The notes under the pieces were generated by a model, which was given only the letters and a program-made list of their open reading frames with translations, ran no database searches and was not told the DNA's origin. A stretch of 28,415 nucleotides of DNA from CAYQTL01 sp964420405 (GTDB lineage Bacteria > Acidobacteriota > Thermoanaerobaculia > Thermoanaerobaculales > Sulfomarinibacteraceae), in assembly GCA_964420405.1 (NCBI GenBank), contig CAYQTL010000067.1:1-28415 (forward strand), written 5' to 3'. This document shows positions 1 through 6,987 of this stretch, one piece after another. Position 1 is the stretch's first letter. Each line of letters opens with the position of its first letter. The translations under genes and the position numbers were made by a program.

Positions 1-85
1 CCCGGCAGAGCTGCGCGGCCGAGGCCACGGACACCGAGGCGGCCAGGCCGACGAGGACGCAGTGAGCGAGAGAGTCCCATCTCAT
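1..85 (-). CDS. 5' end of an exported protein (partial, cut by left edge)
   Basis: Reading leftward from an ATG at 85 gives 28 open codons. They have a short N-terminus (MRWDSLAH), a hydrophobic core (CVLVGLAASVSV) and an A-S-A-type cleavage site, which is the shape of a Sec signal peptide. The rest of the gene lies outside the window, so the function cannot be stated. An extended -10-like element (TG-A-TAGTCT, minus strand 105-97) lies a short distance upstream, giving a leader of only a few bases. No strong Shine-Dalgarno sequence is visible. The gene would diverge from rsmA. The call rests on signal-peptide character alone, over 28 codons. Confidence 0.5.
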   Translation of the reverse strand, partial: MRWDSLAHCVLVGLAASVSVASAAQLCR

Positions 86-471
86 CGGTCGTGTCCAGAC
101 TATCACCGGAGGACTGTCAGGCGAGAAACACGTCGCGGGTGTCGCCCGCAGTCCCGCGTGGCGGGGGTTCCCGCGTCCGTGTCAGTGTCCGATGTGTTGA
201 TCGCGCGCGATCGAATGAAACACCACGACACAAAGACACCAAGAGGCCGCGCGGGCGGTGGCTCGCGGGACCAGGATCGGGGAGCCGTCGCGGTCGGATG
301 CGGACCCTCGACCGCTCTGCAGGAACTCCCGTTCTTGGCGTCTTTGCGTTTCAAGCCTCTCGCGCTGTTCCGAGGGTGATCGCGTGGCGAGCCCGCCGAA
401 CCGATACGACGCCCGTGGGTCGTCGCGGTGCCCTGGTGGTCTCATCCCTATGCACGGCTCGGGCTGACACG
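86..471. other. intergenic region between divergent genes, no gene recognised
   Basis: Open frames here on both strands lack recognisable protein character and look like GC-driven artefacts. The stretch contains a small hairpin (GCGGG/CCCGC, 135-149), a perfect 14-base palindrome GATCGCGCGCGATC (199-212) and a pair of inverted elements at 216-245 and 331-354, which are listed separately. The region is locally less GC-rich around those elements than the flanking genes. It must also hold the promoter of the leftward signal-peptide gene. Confidence 0.6.
216..354. repeat. imperfect inverted pair of a CACAAAGACACCAAGA-type element
   Basis: The left arm (216-245) contains TGAAAC followed by ACAAAGACACCAAGAG. 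The reverse complement of the right arm (331-354) reads TTGAAACGCAAAGACGCCAAGA. The two therefore share TGAAAC and (A/G)CAAAGAC(A/G)CCAAGA in opposite orientation, about 85 bases apart, with roughly seven extra bases in the left arm. The base composition is unlike the surrounding GC-rich sequence. Short intergenic elements of this ACGAAG/ACAAAG flavour recur in many bacterial genomes. Membership of such a family is an inference. Confidence 0.5.
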
Positions 472-526
472 TCGGGATCGGGATCGGGAACGGGATCGGG
501 ATCGGAAACGGACTCCGGGATCGGGG
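472..526 (+). repeat. GGGATC-type hexamer repeat upstream of rsmA (G-quadruplex capable)
   Basis: Five GGG tracts at 474, 480, 486, 492 and 498 are separated by exactly three bases (ATC, ATC, AAC, ATC). A degenerate continuation runs to a further GGG-ATC-GGGG at 517-526. This matches the G3N3 quadruplex pattern on the plus strand. It ends directly before the -10-like hexamer and GTG start of rsmA. The same unit recurs at 1397-1428, 10530-10613 and 16771-16802. Confidence 0.85.
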
Positions 527-532
527 TAGGCT
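527..532 (+). promoter_or_regulatory. -10-like hexamer TAGGCT before rsmA
   Basis: TAGGCT ends 7 bases before the rsmA GTG, so transcription would start at or next to the start codon. No consensus -35 is visible, because the position is occupied by the GGGATC repeat. There is no Shine-Dalgarno sequence between the hexamer and the GTG. This is weak on its own and counts mainly as part of the leaderless pattern seen at other genes here. Confidence 0.35.
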
Positions 533-539
533 GTCGGGC

Positions 540-1316
540 GTGGGGCGGCCGAAACGAAGGCGGCTGGGGCAGAACTTCCTCGTCGACGGCAACGTCGCGG
601 CACGGATCGTGCGGCTGCTCGAGGCGGAGCCGGCCCGGGTGCTCGAGATCGGGCCGGGGAAGGGGGCGCTGACAGCGCCGCTGCTGGAGCGGTACGGGCG
701 GGTTCTGGCGCTCGAGGTGGACCCGGCACTGCCGGCCGGGCTCGAGAAACGGTTCGCGGGAACCGGGCTCGAGGTCCGGCTCGGCGACGCCCTCGCCGAC
801 GACCTCGACCCGCTCCTCGCCGCCGAGGCGCCGTGGCAGGTGGCGTCGAACCTGCCGTACTCGGTGGGTACCGCCATCCTGCGGCGGCTGCTGCCGCGCC
901 ACGACCTGGTCACGCGGGTGGTGGTGATGCTCCAGAAGGAGGTCGCCGAGCGGGTCCTCGCCGAGCCCGGCGGCGGCAACCACGGCCTGCTCGCCCTCGA
1001 GCGGGCGGCGTACGCCGAGGCCCGTCCGGCGTTCGACGTCTCGAAGCACGCCTTCCGTCCGCGGCCGAAGGTCACCTCGACGGTGCTGGTGCTCGACCTG
1101 CGGCCGCCGGAGTACCCCGCAGCCCGGTTGTCGGCGGCGCTCGCACTCGCCGCGCGTGCCCTCACCCGGCCTCGCAAGACCCTCGTCAACGCTCTCCGGC
1201 CGGCGCCCGGGACGAAGGTGGTCGAGCACGCCGGTGTCGATCCCGCCCGGCGTCCGGGAACGCTGTCGCTGGCCGACTGGGTCGCCCTCGCGAGCGCCGC
1301 AGAACACCTCGCGTAA
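540..1316 (+). CDS. rsmA: 16S rRNA (adenine(1518)-N6/adenine(1519)-N6)-dimethyltransferase RsmA/KsgA
   Basis: This SAM-dependent methyltransferase dimethylates two adjacent adenines in the 3'-terminal hairpin of 16S rRNA during late 30S assembly. The 258-residue length is normal for the family. Visible motifs are QNFLVD (11-16), the SAM-binding EIGPGKGALT (36-45), the acidic E59 at the end of beta-2, GDAL (82-85), the catalytic NLPY (104-107) and the F-x-P-x-PKV-x-S signature (172-180). The GTG at 540 places QNFL at the usual distance from the N-terminus and is the only sensible start. The gene opens the co-directional block rsmA-uppP-ftsK-mutL. The upstream DNA is a G-rich hexamer repeat, not an ordinary leader. 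Confidence 0.96.
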   Translation: MGRPKRRRLGQNFLVDGNVAARIVRLLEAEPARVLEIGPGKGALTAPLLERYGRVLALEVDPALPAGLEKRFAGTGLEVRLGDALADDLDPLLAAEAPWQVASNLPYSVGTAILRRLLPRHDLVTRVVVMLQKEVAERVLAEPGGGNHGLLALERAAYAEARPAFDVSKHAFRPRPKVTSTVLVLDLRPPEYPAARLSAALALAARALTRPRKTLVNALRPAPGTKVVEHAGVDPARRPGTLSLADWVALASAAEHLA

Positions 1317-1396
1317 CCCTCCGCACCCCCGCATCTTCCCCTCGCGAGTGGTACCATTCCCGAGAGCCATGGCCCGATTGCGCGTGCCCGTGGGTC

Positions 1397-1428
1397 CGAT
1401 CCCGATCCCGATCCCGATCCCGTTCCCG
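1397..1428 (-). repeat. CCCGAT-type hexamer repeat upstream of uppP (GGGATC on minus strand)
   Basis: Five CCC tracts at 1401, 1407, 1413, 1419 and 1425 are spaced by three bases (GAT, GAT, GAT, GTT). The minus strand therefore carries the same G3N3 quadruplex pattern as the rsmA leader. It lies in the 180-base rsmA-uppP gap, about 70 bases before the uppP ATG. The rest of that gap (1317-1396 and 1429-1496) shows no gene or clear promoter. Confidence 0.85.
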
Positions 1429-1496
1429 ACGGGGACCGGCCGGAGGCCCACTACGCGTGCCACGACAGACGGGACCCGATCCCTCCCCGGAGCCCC

Positions 1497-2288
1497 ATGA
1501 CCCTCCTCGACGCCCTCCTGCTCGGCCTGATCCAGGGTTTCACCGAGTTCCTGCCGGTGTCGTCGTCCGGTCACCTGGCGCTGTCGCAGATGCTGATGCC
1601 GGGCTTCGAGCAGCCGGGGGTGGTGTTCGACGCGTTGCTGCACGTGGGCACAGCGGCGGCGGTGGTGGTGTTCGAGCGCCGGGAGCTGCTTCGATGGGCA
1701 GTGTCCTCGGAGGGCCGGCGGCTGCTCGGCCTCCTCGTGATCGGCACGCTCGCCACCGCCGCGGTCGCGTTTCCCCTCCGCGCGCTCGCCTCCTCCGCAT
1801 TCGAGCGGCCGACCTGGGTCGGCATCGGCCTGCTGGTCACCACACTCGTGGTGTGGTCCACCCGCACCCTGGCCGGAGGCCAGCGCGACGAGCGCACGAC
1901 CGGCTGGCGCCAGGCGCTGGCGGTGGGCCTGCTGCAGGGTGCCGCCGTGTTCCCGGGGGTCTCCCGCTCGGGGATGACGATCGCCACCGGCCTCGCGTCG
2001 GGGATGGAGCGGTCGTGGGCCGCGAGGTTCTCGTTCCTGCTCGGCGTGCCGGCGATTCTCGGCGTGGCGGTGGTGGAGGTGTGGGGCCACCGCGACGTGC
2101 TGAGCGCAGCCGGCGGGGGGTTCTGGGGACCGGCGCTGGTGGGCGCCGTCGCGGCCGCCGCATCGGGTTACGTGGCCCTGCGCATCGTGCTACGGACGCT
2201 GCAGTCCCACCACTTCCACCGGTTCGCCTGGTACTGCCTTCCGTTGGCGGTGGTCGTGCTGCTCGGCGCCCGGCTCGGGTGGTTGTGA
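1497..2288 (+). CDS. uppP: undecaprenyl-diphosphatase (BacA/UppP family)
   Basis: This integral membrane enzyme dephosphorylates undecaprenyl diphosphate to recycle the lipid carrier for peptidoglycan and other cell-wall polymers. It is the classic low-level bacitracin resistance determinant. The 263-residue protein is hydrophobic throughout. It carries both family signatures: the (E/Q)E-motif region LIQGFTEFLPVSSSGHL near residues 11-27 and the PGVSRSG motif with its essential arginine near residues 154-160. The ATG at 1497 gives the canonical N-terminus. The stop overlaps the next gene's ATG (TGATG at 2286-2290), so translation is probably coupled with ftsK. Its leader contains the CCCGAT repeat. 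Confidence 0.96.
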   Translation: MTLLDALLLGLIQGFTEFLPVSSSGHLALSQMLMPGFEQPGVVFDALLHVGTAAAVVVFERRELLRWAVSSEGRRLLGLLVIGTLATAAVAFPLRALASSAFERPTWVGIGLLVTTLVVWSTRTLAGGQRDERTTGWRQALAVGLLQGAAVFPGVSRSGMTIATGLASGMERSWAARFSFLLGVPAILGVAVVEVWGHRDVLSAAGGGFWGPALVGAVAAAASGYVALRIVLRTLQSHHFHRFAWYCLPLAVVVLLGARLGWL

Positions 2289-4693
2289 TGCGCGAGCGGA
2301 TGGCCCGGGAGGCGACCGCGGTCGCCCTTGTGCTGGGGTCGTTGCTGGTCGGGGTGGCGTTGGCCTCCCACTCGCCGCTGGACCCGTCGCCCTTCTTCGT
2401 GTCCTCCGACCGTGACAGCCCCGTCAACCTCGCCGGCTGGCTGGGGGCGACGCTGTCGGCGGGTCTTCTGCAGCTGCTCGGGGTGGTCGCCTTCCTGCTG
2501 CCGGTGCTCGGTGTGGTGCTCGGCTGGCGGCTGCTGCGGGACCGGCCGCTCGAGCACCCGCGGACCGCGGCCGCCGGCTGGACGCTGCTGCTGCTGTCGC
2601 TGCCGGGGTTCGCGGCCCTGCTCGGTGACGCGATCCCTTTCCGCGGCGCCGCGATACCCGCCGCCGGCCTCGTCGGCCGCGCCGAGGCCCAGCTCCTGGA
2701 CGTCTTCGCCGGACCCGTGGGCCGGATCCTGGTGCTGGCGTTCGCCGCCGTCGTGGGGGTCCTGCTGGTCTCGGGCGCGTCCGCCGGGGCGGTCGCCGAC
2801 GGGCTGGTGGAGCGTCTGCGCCGAGGACGGCAGGCGCGAGGTGCGGCCCGTCGTGAGGCGCGCGAGCGCAAGGCCACCGAGCGCGACCGGCGACGGGTCC
2901 TCGAGCGGCAGCTCGAGCGGCTCGAGCGGGACGGAGGCTACTCGGGACCGCTGACGGTCAAGGAGCTGCGCGGACGGGGCCGGTTCCGGATCGTGCGCAA
3001 GGCCGCGGCCGCGCCCGAGCCGGCGACAGCCGGCGCGCCGCACCCCGAGCCCGAGCCGGCGCAGCGGCGCTCGACCGCCCGGAAGGCGGCGCGCCGGACG
3101 ACGTCGCCGGCGCCGGAGCCGGTCGCGGCCCCCGAGCCGGTGCTGCAGGAGGAGTTCGACTTCGTCGAGGAGCTCGACAGCTACGACCTGCCGCGGGCGA
3201 GCTTCCTCGACCGTCCGCCTGCGGCGGTGGAGCGAGACACATCGAAGCTGATCGAGATATCCAAGCTGATCACCACGAAGTGCCAGGAGTTCCGGGTGCG
3301 GGGCGAGGTCGTCAACATCCGGACCGGCCCGGTGATCACGACGTACGAGTTCCGGCTCGAGCCGGGGGTCAAGATCTCGTCGGTCCAGAACCTGTCGGAG
3401 GACCTGGCGCTGGCGCTCAAGACCGAGTCGGTGCGGATCGACCGGATCCCCGGGCGGGCGACGGTGGGGATCGAGGTGCCCAACCCCGATCCCGAGGTGA
3501 TCCACCTGCGGTCGCTGCTCGAGTCCGACGACTTCGCGCGCGCCCAGTCGCTGCTGACGCTGGCCCTCGGCGTCGACATCCGCGGCACCGCGTTCTTCTC
3601 GGATCTGGCGCGGATGCCCCACCTGCTGATCGGCGGTTTCACCGGGGCGGGCAAGTCGGTCGGCATCAACGCCATGATCATGTCGATCCTGTACAAGGCC
3701 CGGCCCGACGAGGTGAGGTTCATCTTCGTCGACCCGAAGATGGTCGAGCTCGGGGTGTACGCCGACATTCCCCACCTGCTGACGCCGATCATCATGGATC
3801 CCAAGAAGGCCGCCAACGCCCTCGGCTGGGCGGTGGCGGAGATGGACGAGCGGTACCGGCGTCTCGCGGGCCTCGGCGTGCGCAACCTCGCCCAGTACAA
3901 CCAGCTCGTGAAGGATCCCGTGCAGCTGCGGCGGGTCCGCCAGCAGCTCGGTGCGGACGACGACGACCCCGACCCGGAGCCGATGCCGTACCTGGTGATC
4001 GTCATCGACGAGCTGGCCGACCTGATGATGACGTCGTCGCGGGCGGTGGAGGAGTCGATCACGCGCCTCGCCCAGAAGGCGCGGGCGGTCGGCGTGCACC
4101 TGATCTGCGCCACCCAGCGGCCGTCGGTGGACATCCTCACCGGCATCATCAAGGCCAACTTCCCGTGCCGGATCGCCTACAAGGTTCGCTCCAAGTTCGA
4201 CTCGCGCACGATTCTCGACGGGATCGGCGCCGAGCACCTGCTCGGACGCGGCGACATGCTGTACCTGCCGCCCGGCACCTCGAACCTGCTGCGGCTCCAC
4301 GGGCCCCTGGTGACCGAGAAGGAGATCGCCACCGTGGTCCGGTACGTCAAGCGGTTCGGCGAGCCGGACTACCGCCGCGACGTGGTCAGCCACGCGCCCC
4401 TGGGCAACGACAAGGGTGGCGGTCGCAGGACGGTGGTGCAGGACGAGGAGGAGCTGACGGACCCGATGTACCACCAGGCGGCACGGCTCGTGGTGTCGAC
4501 CCGCAAGGCCTCGGCGAGCTACATCCAGCGGCGGCTGCACCTCGGTTACACCCGGTCGGCGCGACTTCTGGATATGATGGAGAAGGAGGGCCTCGTCGGT
4601 CCGCTGCAGGGCTCCAAGGGCCGCGAGGTGCTGGTGCCGGAGAACCACTTCGGCGAGGTCGACGAGACCCTCGCGCTGAACGGCGACGACTGA
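2288..4693 (+). CDS. ftsK: DNA translocase FtsK/SpoIIIE
   Basis: This septum-anchored, ATP-driven DNA pump clears chromosome ends through the closing division site and promotes dimer resolution. The 801-residue product starts at an ATG overlapping the uppP stop. The N-terminal ~165 residues hold several membrane segments. A charged and then Pro/Ala/Glu-rich linker follows to about residue 310. The alpha/beta motor then carries Walker A GGFTGAGKSV (Lys456) and Walker B VIVIDELADL (Asp574-Glu575). The C-terminal gamma winged helix (about 725-795, with STRKAS and IQRRLHLGYTRSARLLD) reads chromosome orientation sequences. Phe replaces the commoner Ala in the Walker A loop (GFTGAGKS), while the Lys and Ser are intact. 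The upstream part of this open frame overlaps uppP in another frame and is not coding. Confidence 0.96.
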   Translation: MRERMAREATAVALVLGSLLVGVALASHSPLDPSPFFVSSDRDSPVNLAGWLGATLSAGLLQLLGVVAFLLPVLGVVLGWRLLRDRPLEHPRTAAAGWTLLLLSLPGFAALLGDAIPFRGAAIPAAGLVGRAEAQLLDVFAGPVGRILVLAFAAVVGVLLVSGASAGAVADGLVERLRRGRQARGAARREARERKATERDRRRVLERQLERLERDGGYSGPLTVKELRGRGRFRIVRKAAAAPEPATAGAPHPEPEPAQRRSTARKAARRTTSPAPEPVAAPEPVLQEEFDFVEELDSYDLPRASFLDRPPAAVERDTSKLIEISKLITTKCQEFRVRGEVVNIRTGPVITTYEFRLEPGVKISSVQNLSEDLALALKTESVRIDRIPGRATVGIEVPNPDPEVIHLRSLLESDDFARAQSLLTLALGVDIRGTAFFSDLARMPHLLIGGFTGAGKSVGINAMIMSILYKARPDEVRFIFVDPKMVELGVYADIPHLLTPIIMDPKKAANALGWAVAEMDERYRRLAGLGVRNLAQYNQLVKDPVQLRRVRQQLGADDDDPDPEPMPYLVIVIDELADLMMTSSRAVEESITRLAQKARAVGVHLICATQRPSVDILTGIIKANFPCRIAYKVRSKFDSRTILDGIGAEHLLGRGDMLYLPPGTSNLLRLHGPLVTEKEIATVVRYVKRFGEPDYRRDVVSHAPLGNDKGGGRRTVVQDEEELTDPMYHQAARLVVSTRKASASYIQRRLHLGYTRSARLLDMMEKEGLVGPLQGSKGREVLVPENHFGEVDETLALNGDD

Positions 4694-4706
4694 GGGGGGC
4701 GCCACG

Positions 4707-5018
4707 ATGCTGGAGTTCGAGCCGTCCGTCCTGTACCGACTCGGGGCGCTCGCGTCGGTCAGCGTCCTGCTGATCCTGCTGGTGGTCAGCTTCCTGTCCC
4801 GCGCGAAGGTCTTCTGCCAGTACCTGAAGCACATGACGGGCATCGCGCTGCGGCCCGCGACGGTGCGCAGGGCCTACGCCGCCGGCGGGCGCGGCGCCGT
4901 CAGAGACCTTCTGATCGACCTCCTGATCCAGCAGGATCTGGCCGATCCCGAGCGGCCGAAGGTCACCCCCGACTCCGAGCCCGACACCTCGATCTACAAG
5001 GCGGGTCTGTTCGACTGA
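4707..5018 (+). CDS. small single-pass membrane protein of unknown function
   Basis: A 103-residue product begins 13 bases after ftsK, behind a purine-rich GAGGGGGG ribosome-binding stretch. Residues 12-30 form one hydrophobic membrane segment. The cytoplasmic part (about 32-103) is mixed and charged, with one Cys at 37 in FCQYLKHMTG and an acidic tail ending in YKAGLFD. I do not recognise a family. Position and spacing make it part of the ftsK transcription unit, so a division- or envelope-related role is possible but is inference only. Codon usage matches the neighbours and the SD is good, so it is probably a real gene. Confidence 0.75.
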   Translation: MLEFEPSVLYRLGALASVSVLLILLVVSFLSRAKVFCQYLKHMTGIALRPATVRRAYAAGGRGAVRDLLIDLLIQQDLADPERPKVTPDSEPDTSIYKAGLFD

Positions 5019-5022
5019 AACC

Positions 5023-5043
5023 CCGGGTCGTCGGACCACCCGG
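5023..5043 (+). terminator. possible hairpin after the ftsK block
   Basis: CCGGGTCGT and ACCACCCGG can pair over a three-base loop with one mismatch, starting 5 bases after the small membrane protein's stop. There is no T-tract, so this is at best a weak or Rho-assisted terminator. It separates the ftsK unit from mutL, which has its own -10-like element. Confidence 0.35.
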
Positions 5044-5154
5044 AACTTCATGAGGGGCGACGGGCGACCGGCAGACCGGCGGTTCAGTCCCCTGTTCCGG
5101 TCGCGATCGGCATCGGAGGCGGCGGTCGTCGAATCGGAGCGAGCCGGATCTGGT

Positions 5155-5160
5155 TACACT
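5155..5160 (+). promoter_or_regulatory. -10-like hexamer TACACT before mutL, implies leaderless mRNA
   Basis: TACACT, preceded by TGGT, occupies -12 to -7 relative to the mutL ATG at 5167, so the predicted transcription start is the A of ATG. No Shine-Dalgarno sequence lies between. No consensus -35 is seen at 17-18 bases. The ~60 bases upstream hold degenerate ATCGG-type repeats and no gene. Confidence 0.5.
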
Positions 5161-5166
5161 CGGTCG

Positions 5167-6987
5167 ATGCCGCGGATCCGTGTGCTTCCCGACCCCCTCG
5201 TCAACCGCATCGCCGCCGGCGAGGTGGTGGAGCGGCCGTCGTCGGTGGTCAAGGAGCTGGTCGAGAACGCGATCGACGCGGGCGCCGGGCGGGTCGACGT
5301 CGAGCTGGTCGCCGGCGGCCGGTCGCTGGTGCGGGTCGCCGACGACGGCTGCGGCATGGACGCCGACGACGCGCTGCTCGCGCTGGAGCGGCACGCCACT
5401 TCGAAGCTCGCGACCGCCGACGACCTCGACCGGATCGCGACCCTCGGGTTCCGTGGCGAGGCTCTGCCGTCGATCGCGGCGGTGTCGCGGTTCGAGCTGC
5501 TGACCTCGACCGACCCCGCCGAGGGAGGCTTCCGGGTGACGGTGGACGGCGGCCGGGTGGTCGACGCCGCTCCGGCGGCGCGCCCCCGCGGGACCACCGT
5601 CACTGTCCGCGACCTGTTCTTCAACACGCCGGCGCGGCGGAAGTTCCTGCACGCCCCGGAGACCGAGCTGCGGCACGCCCAGGAGACGGTGCAGGCGGCG
5701 GCGCTGGCCCGGCCGGACCTGGTGGTGACCCTGCGCCACGGGGGACGTGCCCTGGTCGAGACGACGCCCACCGCGGACCCGGCCGAGCGCGCACGCCAGC
5801 TGTGGCCGCGGGTCGACCGGATCCTGCGCTTCGAGGATCGCGCCGGCGACGTCGACGTGGAAGGGCTGCTCGCGCCGGCGTCCGGGGGAGGGCGCCCCCA
5901 GCTCGTGCTGCTGGTCAACGACCGCCCCGTGCGCGACCGCCTGGTGGTGGCGGCGGCGCGGAGGGTGCTGCGGGACGCGGGCTCGGGCTTCGGCGGCTCG
6001 CGGCTGCTGGTGTCGATCCGGGTTCCCCCCGACACGGTCGACGTCAACGTGCACCCGACCAAGGCGGAGGTGCGCTTCGCGCGCTCCAGCGCCGTGTTCG
6101 GAGCCGTCGAGCGGGCGGTCCGGCGCGGCATCGCCGCCGCCCAGGGCCGGGTCGAGGTGCGTCGGATGGACGACTTCGACCGGCCGGAGGAGGAGCATGG
6201 CGGGCGGGGATGGGTCGCGGAGCGGCCGCCGGCGGGCTACGGTCCGGATGCGGCCGCCCGGTCCGTCCAGGGTGCCTCGCTCTTCGACCACCCGGCCTAC
6301 GGTCCCGCGCCCCGCGGCGACGCCGGACAGCCGGCCGGCGGGGTGGCGCCCGGGCCGGCCACGGGAGCCCACCGGACGGGCGCCCGGCCCGGCACGGCCG
6401 ACACGCCGTTCGGACGCCTCATCGGCCAGTACCGCAGCTCGTTCCTGCTGCTGGAGGACGACTGGGGCCTGGTGATCGTCGACCAGCACGTCGCCCACGA
6501 GCGCGTCCTCTACGACCGGTTCCGGCGCCAGCTGGAGACCGGCGACGCGCCGTCGCAGCGGCTGCTCGAGCCAGTGCTGGTGGAGGTCGGCGACCCCCTC
6601 GCCGGGGCAGTGGAGGCGGTCGCTCCACTGCTCGCGGCGGTCGGGATCGAGGCCGACCTGTTCGGGTCCGACACGGTGCGCCTGTCGGCGCTGCCGCCGG
6701 AGCTCGACGCCGCGGCGGCGGCGGAGCTGGTCCGCGAGCTGCTCGACCGGGCGACGTCGCTCGACGGCGTACCGGAGACTGCCGCGGACGGGCTCGGGGA
6801 CCAGCTCGCGGCGGACATGTCGTGCCGGGCGGCGGTGAAGGTCAACCACCCGCTGGCCGACGCCGAGCAGCGGCGGCTGCTGGACGACCTGGTGGCGAGC
6901 TCGAACCCGTACCGCTGCCCGCACGGCCGCCCGATCGTGCTGCGGCTCGGCCAGGACGAGATGGAACGCAGGCTCGGGAGGCGTTGA
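5167..6987 (+). CDS. mutL: DNA mismatch repair protein MutL (endonuclease type)
   Basis: MutL links mismatch recognition by MutS to strand removal. The 606-residue protein has a GHKL ATPase at the N-terminus: Glu33-Asn34 in ENAIDAGA, DDGCGMD, GFRGEALPSIAAVS and FFNTPARRKFL. A Pro/Gly/Arg-rich linker (about 335-415) follows. The C-terminal dimerisation domain carries DQHVAHE (from Asp439), close to the DQHA(X)2E(X)4E metal site but with Val for Ala and Asp as the last acid. It also has SCRAAVK and CPHGRP (Cys584). That set marks latent nicking MutL proteins of bacteria without MutH. I chose ATG 5167 over an in-frame ATG at 5050 because PRIRVLPDPLVNRIAAGEVV is the family N-terminus and the -10-like hexamer sits just before it. 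The stop overlaps the next ATG. Confidence 0.96.
   Translation: MPRIRVLPDPLVNRIAAGEVVERPSSVVKELVENAIDAGAGRVDVELVAGGRSLVRVADDGCGMDADDALLALERHATSKLATADDLDRIATLGFRGEALPSIAAVSRFELLTSTDPAEGGFRVTVDGGRVVDAAPAARPRGTTVTVRDLFFNTPARRKFLHAPETELRHAQETVQAAALARPDLVVTLRHGGRALVETTPTADPAERARQLWPRVDRILRFEDRAGDVDVEGLLAPASGGGRPQLVLLVNDRPVRDRLVVAAARRVLRDAGSGFGGSRLLVSIRVPPDTVDVNVHPTKAEVRFARSSAVFGAVERAVRRGIAAAQGRVEVRRMDDFDRPEEEHGGRGWVAERPPAGYGPDAAARSVQGASLFDHPAYGPAPRGDAGQPAGGVAPGPATGAHRTGARPGTADTPFGRLIGQYRSSFLLLEDDWGLVIVDQHVAHERVLYDRFRRQLETGDAPSQRLLEPVLVEVGDPLAGAVEAVAPLLAAVGIEADLFGSDTVRLSALPPELDAAAAAELVRELLDRATSLDGVPETAADGLGDQLAADMSCRAAVKVNHPLADAEQRRLLDDLVASSNPYRCPHGRPIVLRLGQDEMERRLGRR

Noticed and set aside
199..212. 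Perfect palindrome GATCGCGCGCGATC as a regulator site
   Set aside because: It is likely by chance in GATC/CG-rich DNA, and no promoter elements are placed around it.
472..526. CRISPR-like array
   Set aside because: The unit is only six bases with no spacers, and no cas genes are present.
1369..1500. Small open frame encoding a Pro-Ile repeat that overlaps the uppP start by ATGA
   Set aside because: The (PI)n stretch is simply the CCCGAT hexamer repeat translated. The flanks show no protein character and there is no ribosome-binding site.
2168..4843. Long open frame (891 codons) on the minus strand opposite ftsK
   Set aside because: It is antisense to a certain gene. Its residue content (His/Arg/Gln/Val-rich) has no domain character and is typical of GC-driven shadow frames. 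The same applies to 351-2090, 4963-6924, 13441-15453, 19746-22271 (plus) and 24940-26844.
5050..5166. Upstream in-frame ATG that would extend MutL by 39 residues
   Set aside because: The extra residues are Arg/Ser-rich and unlike any MutL N-terminus. The family N-terminus begins right at 5167, and a -10-like element lies between.
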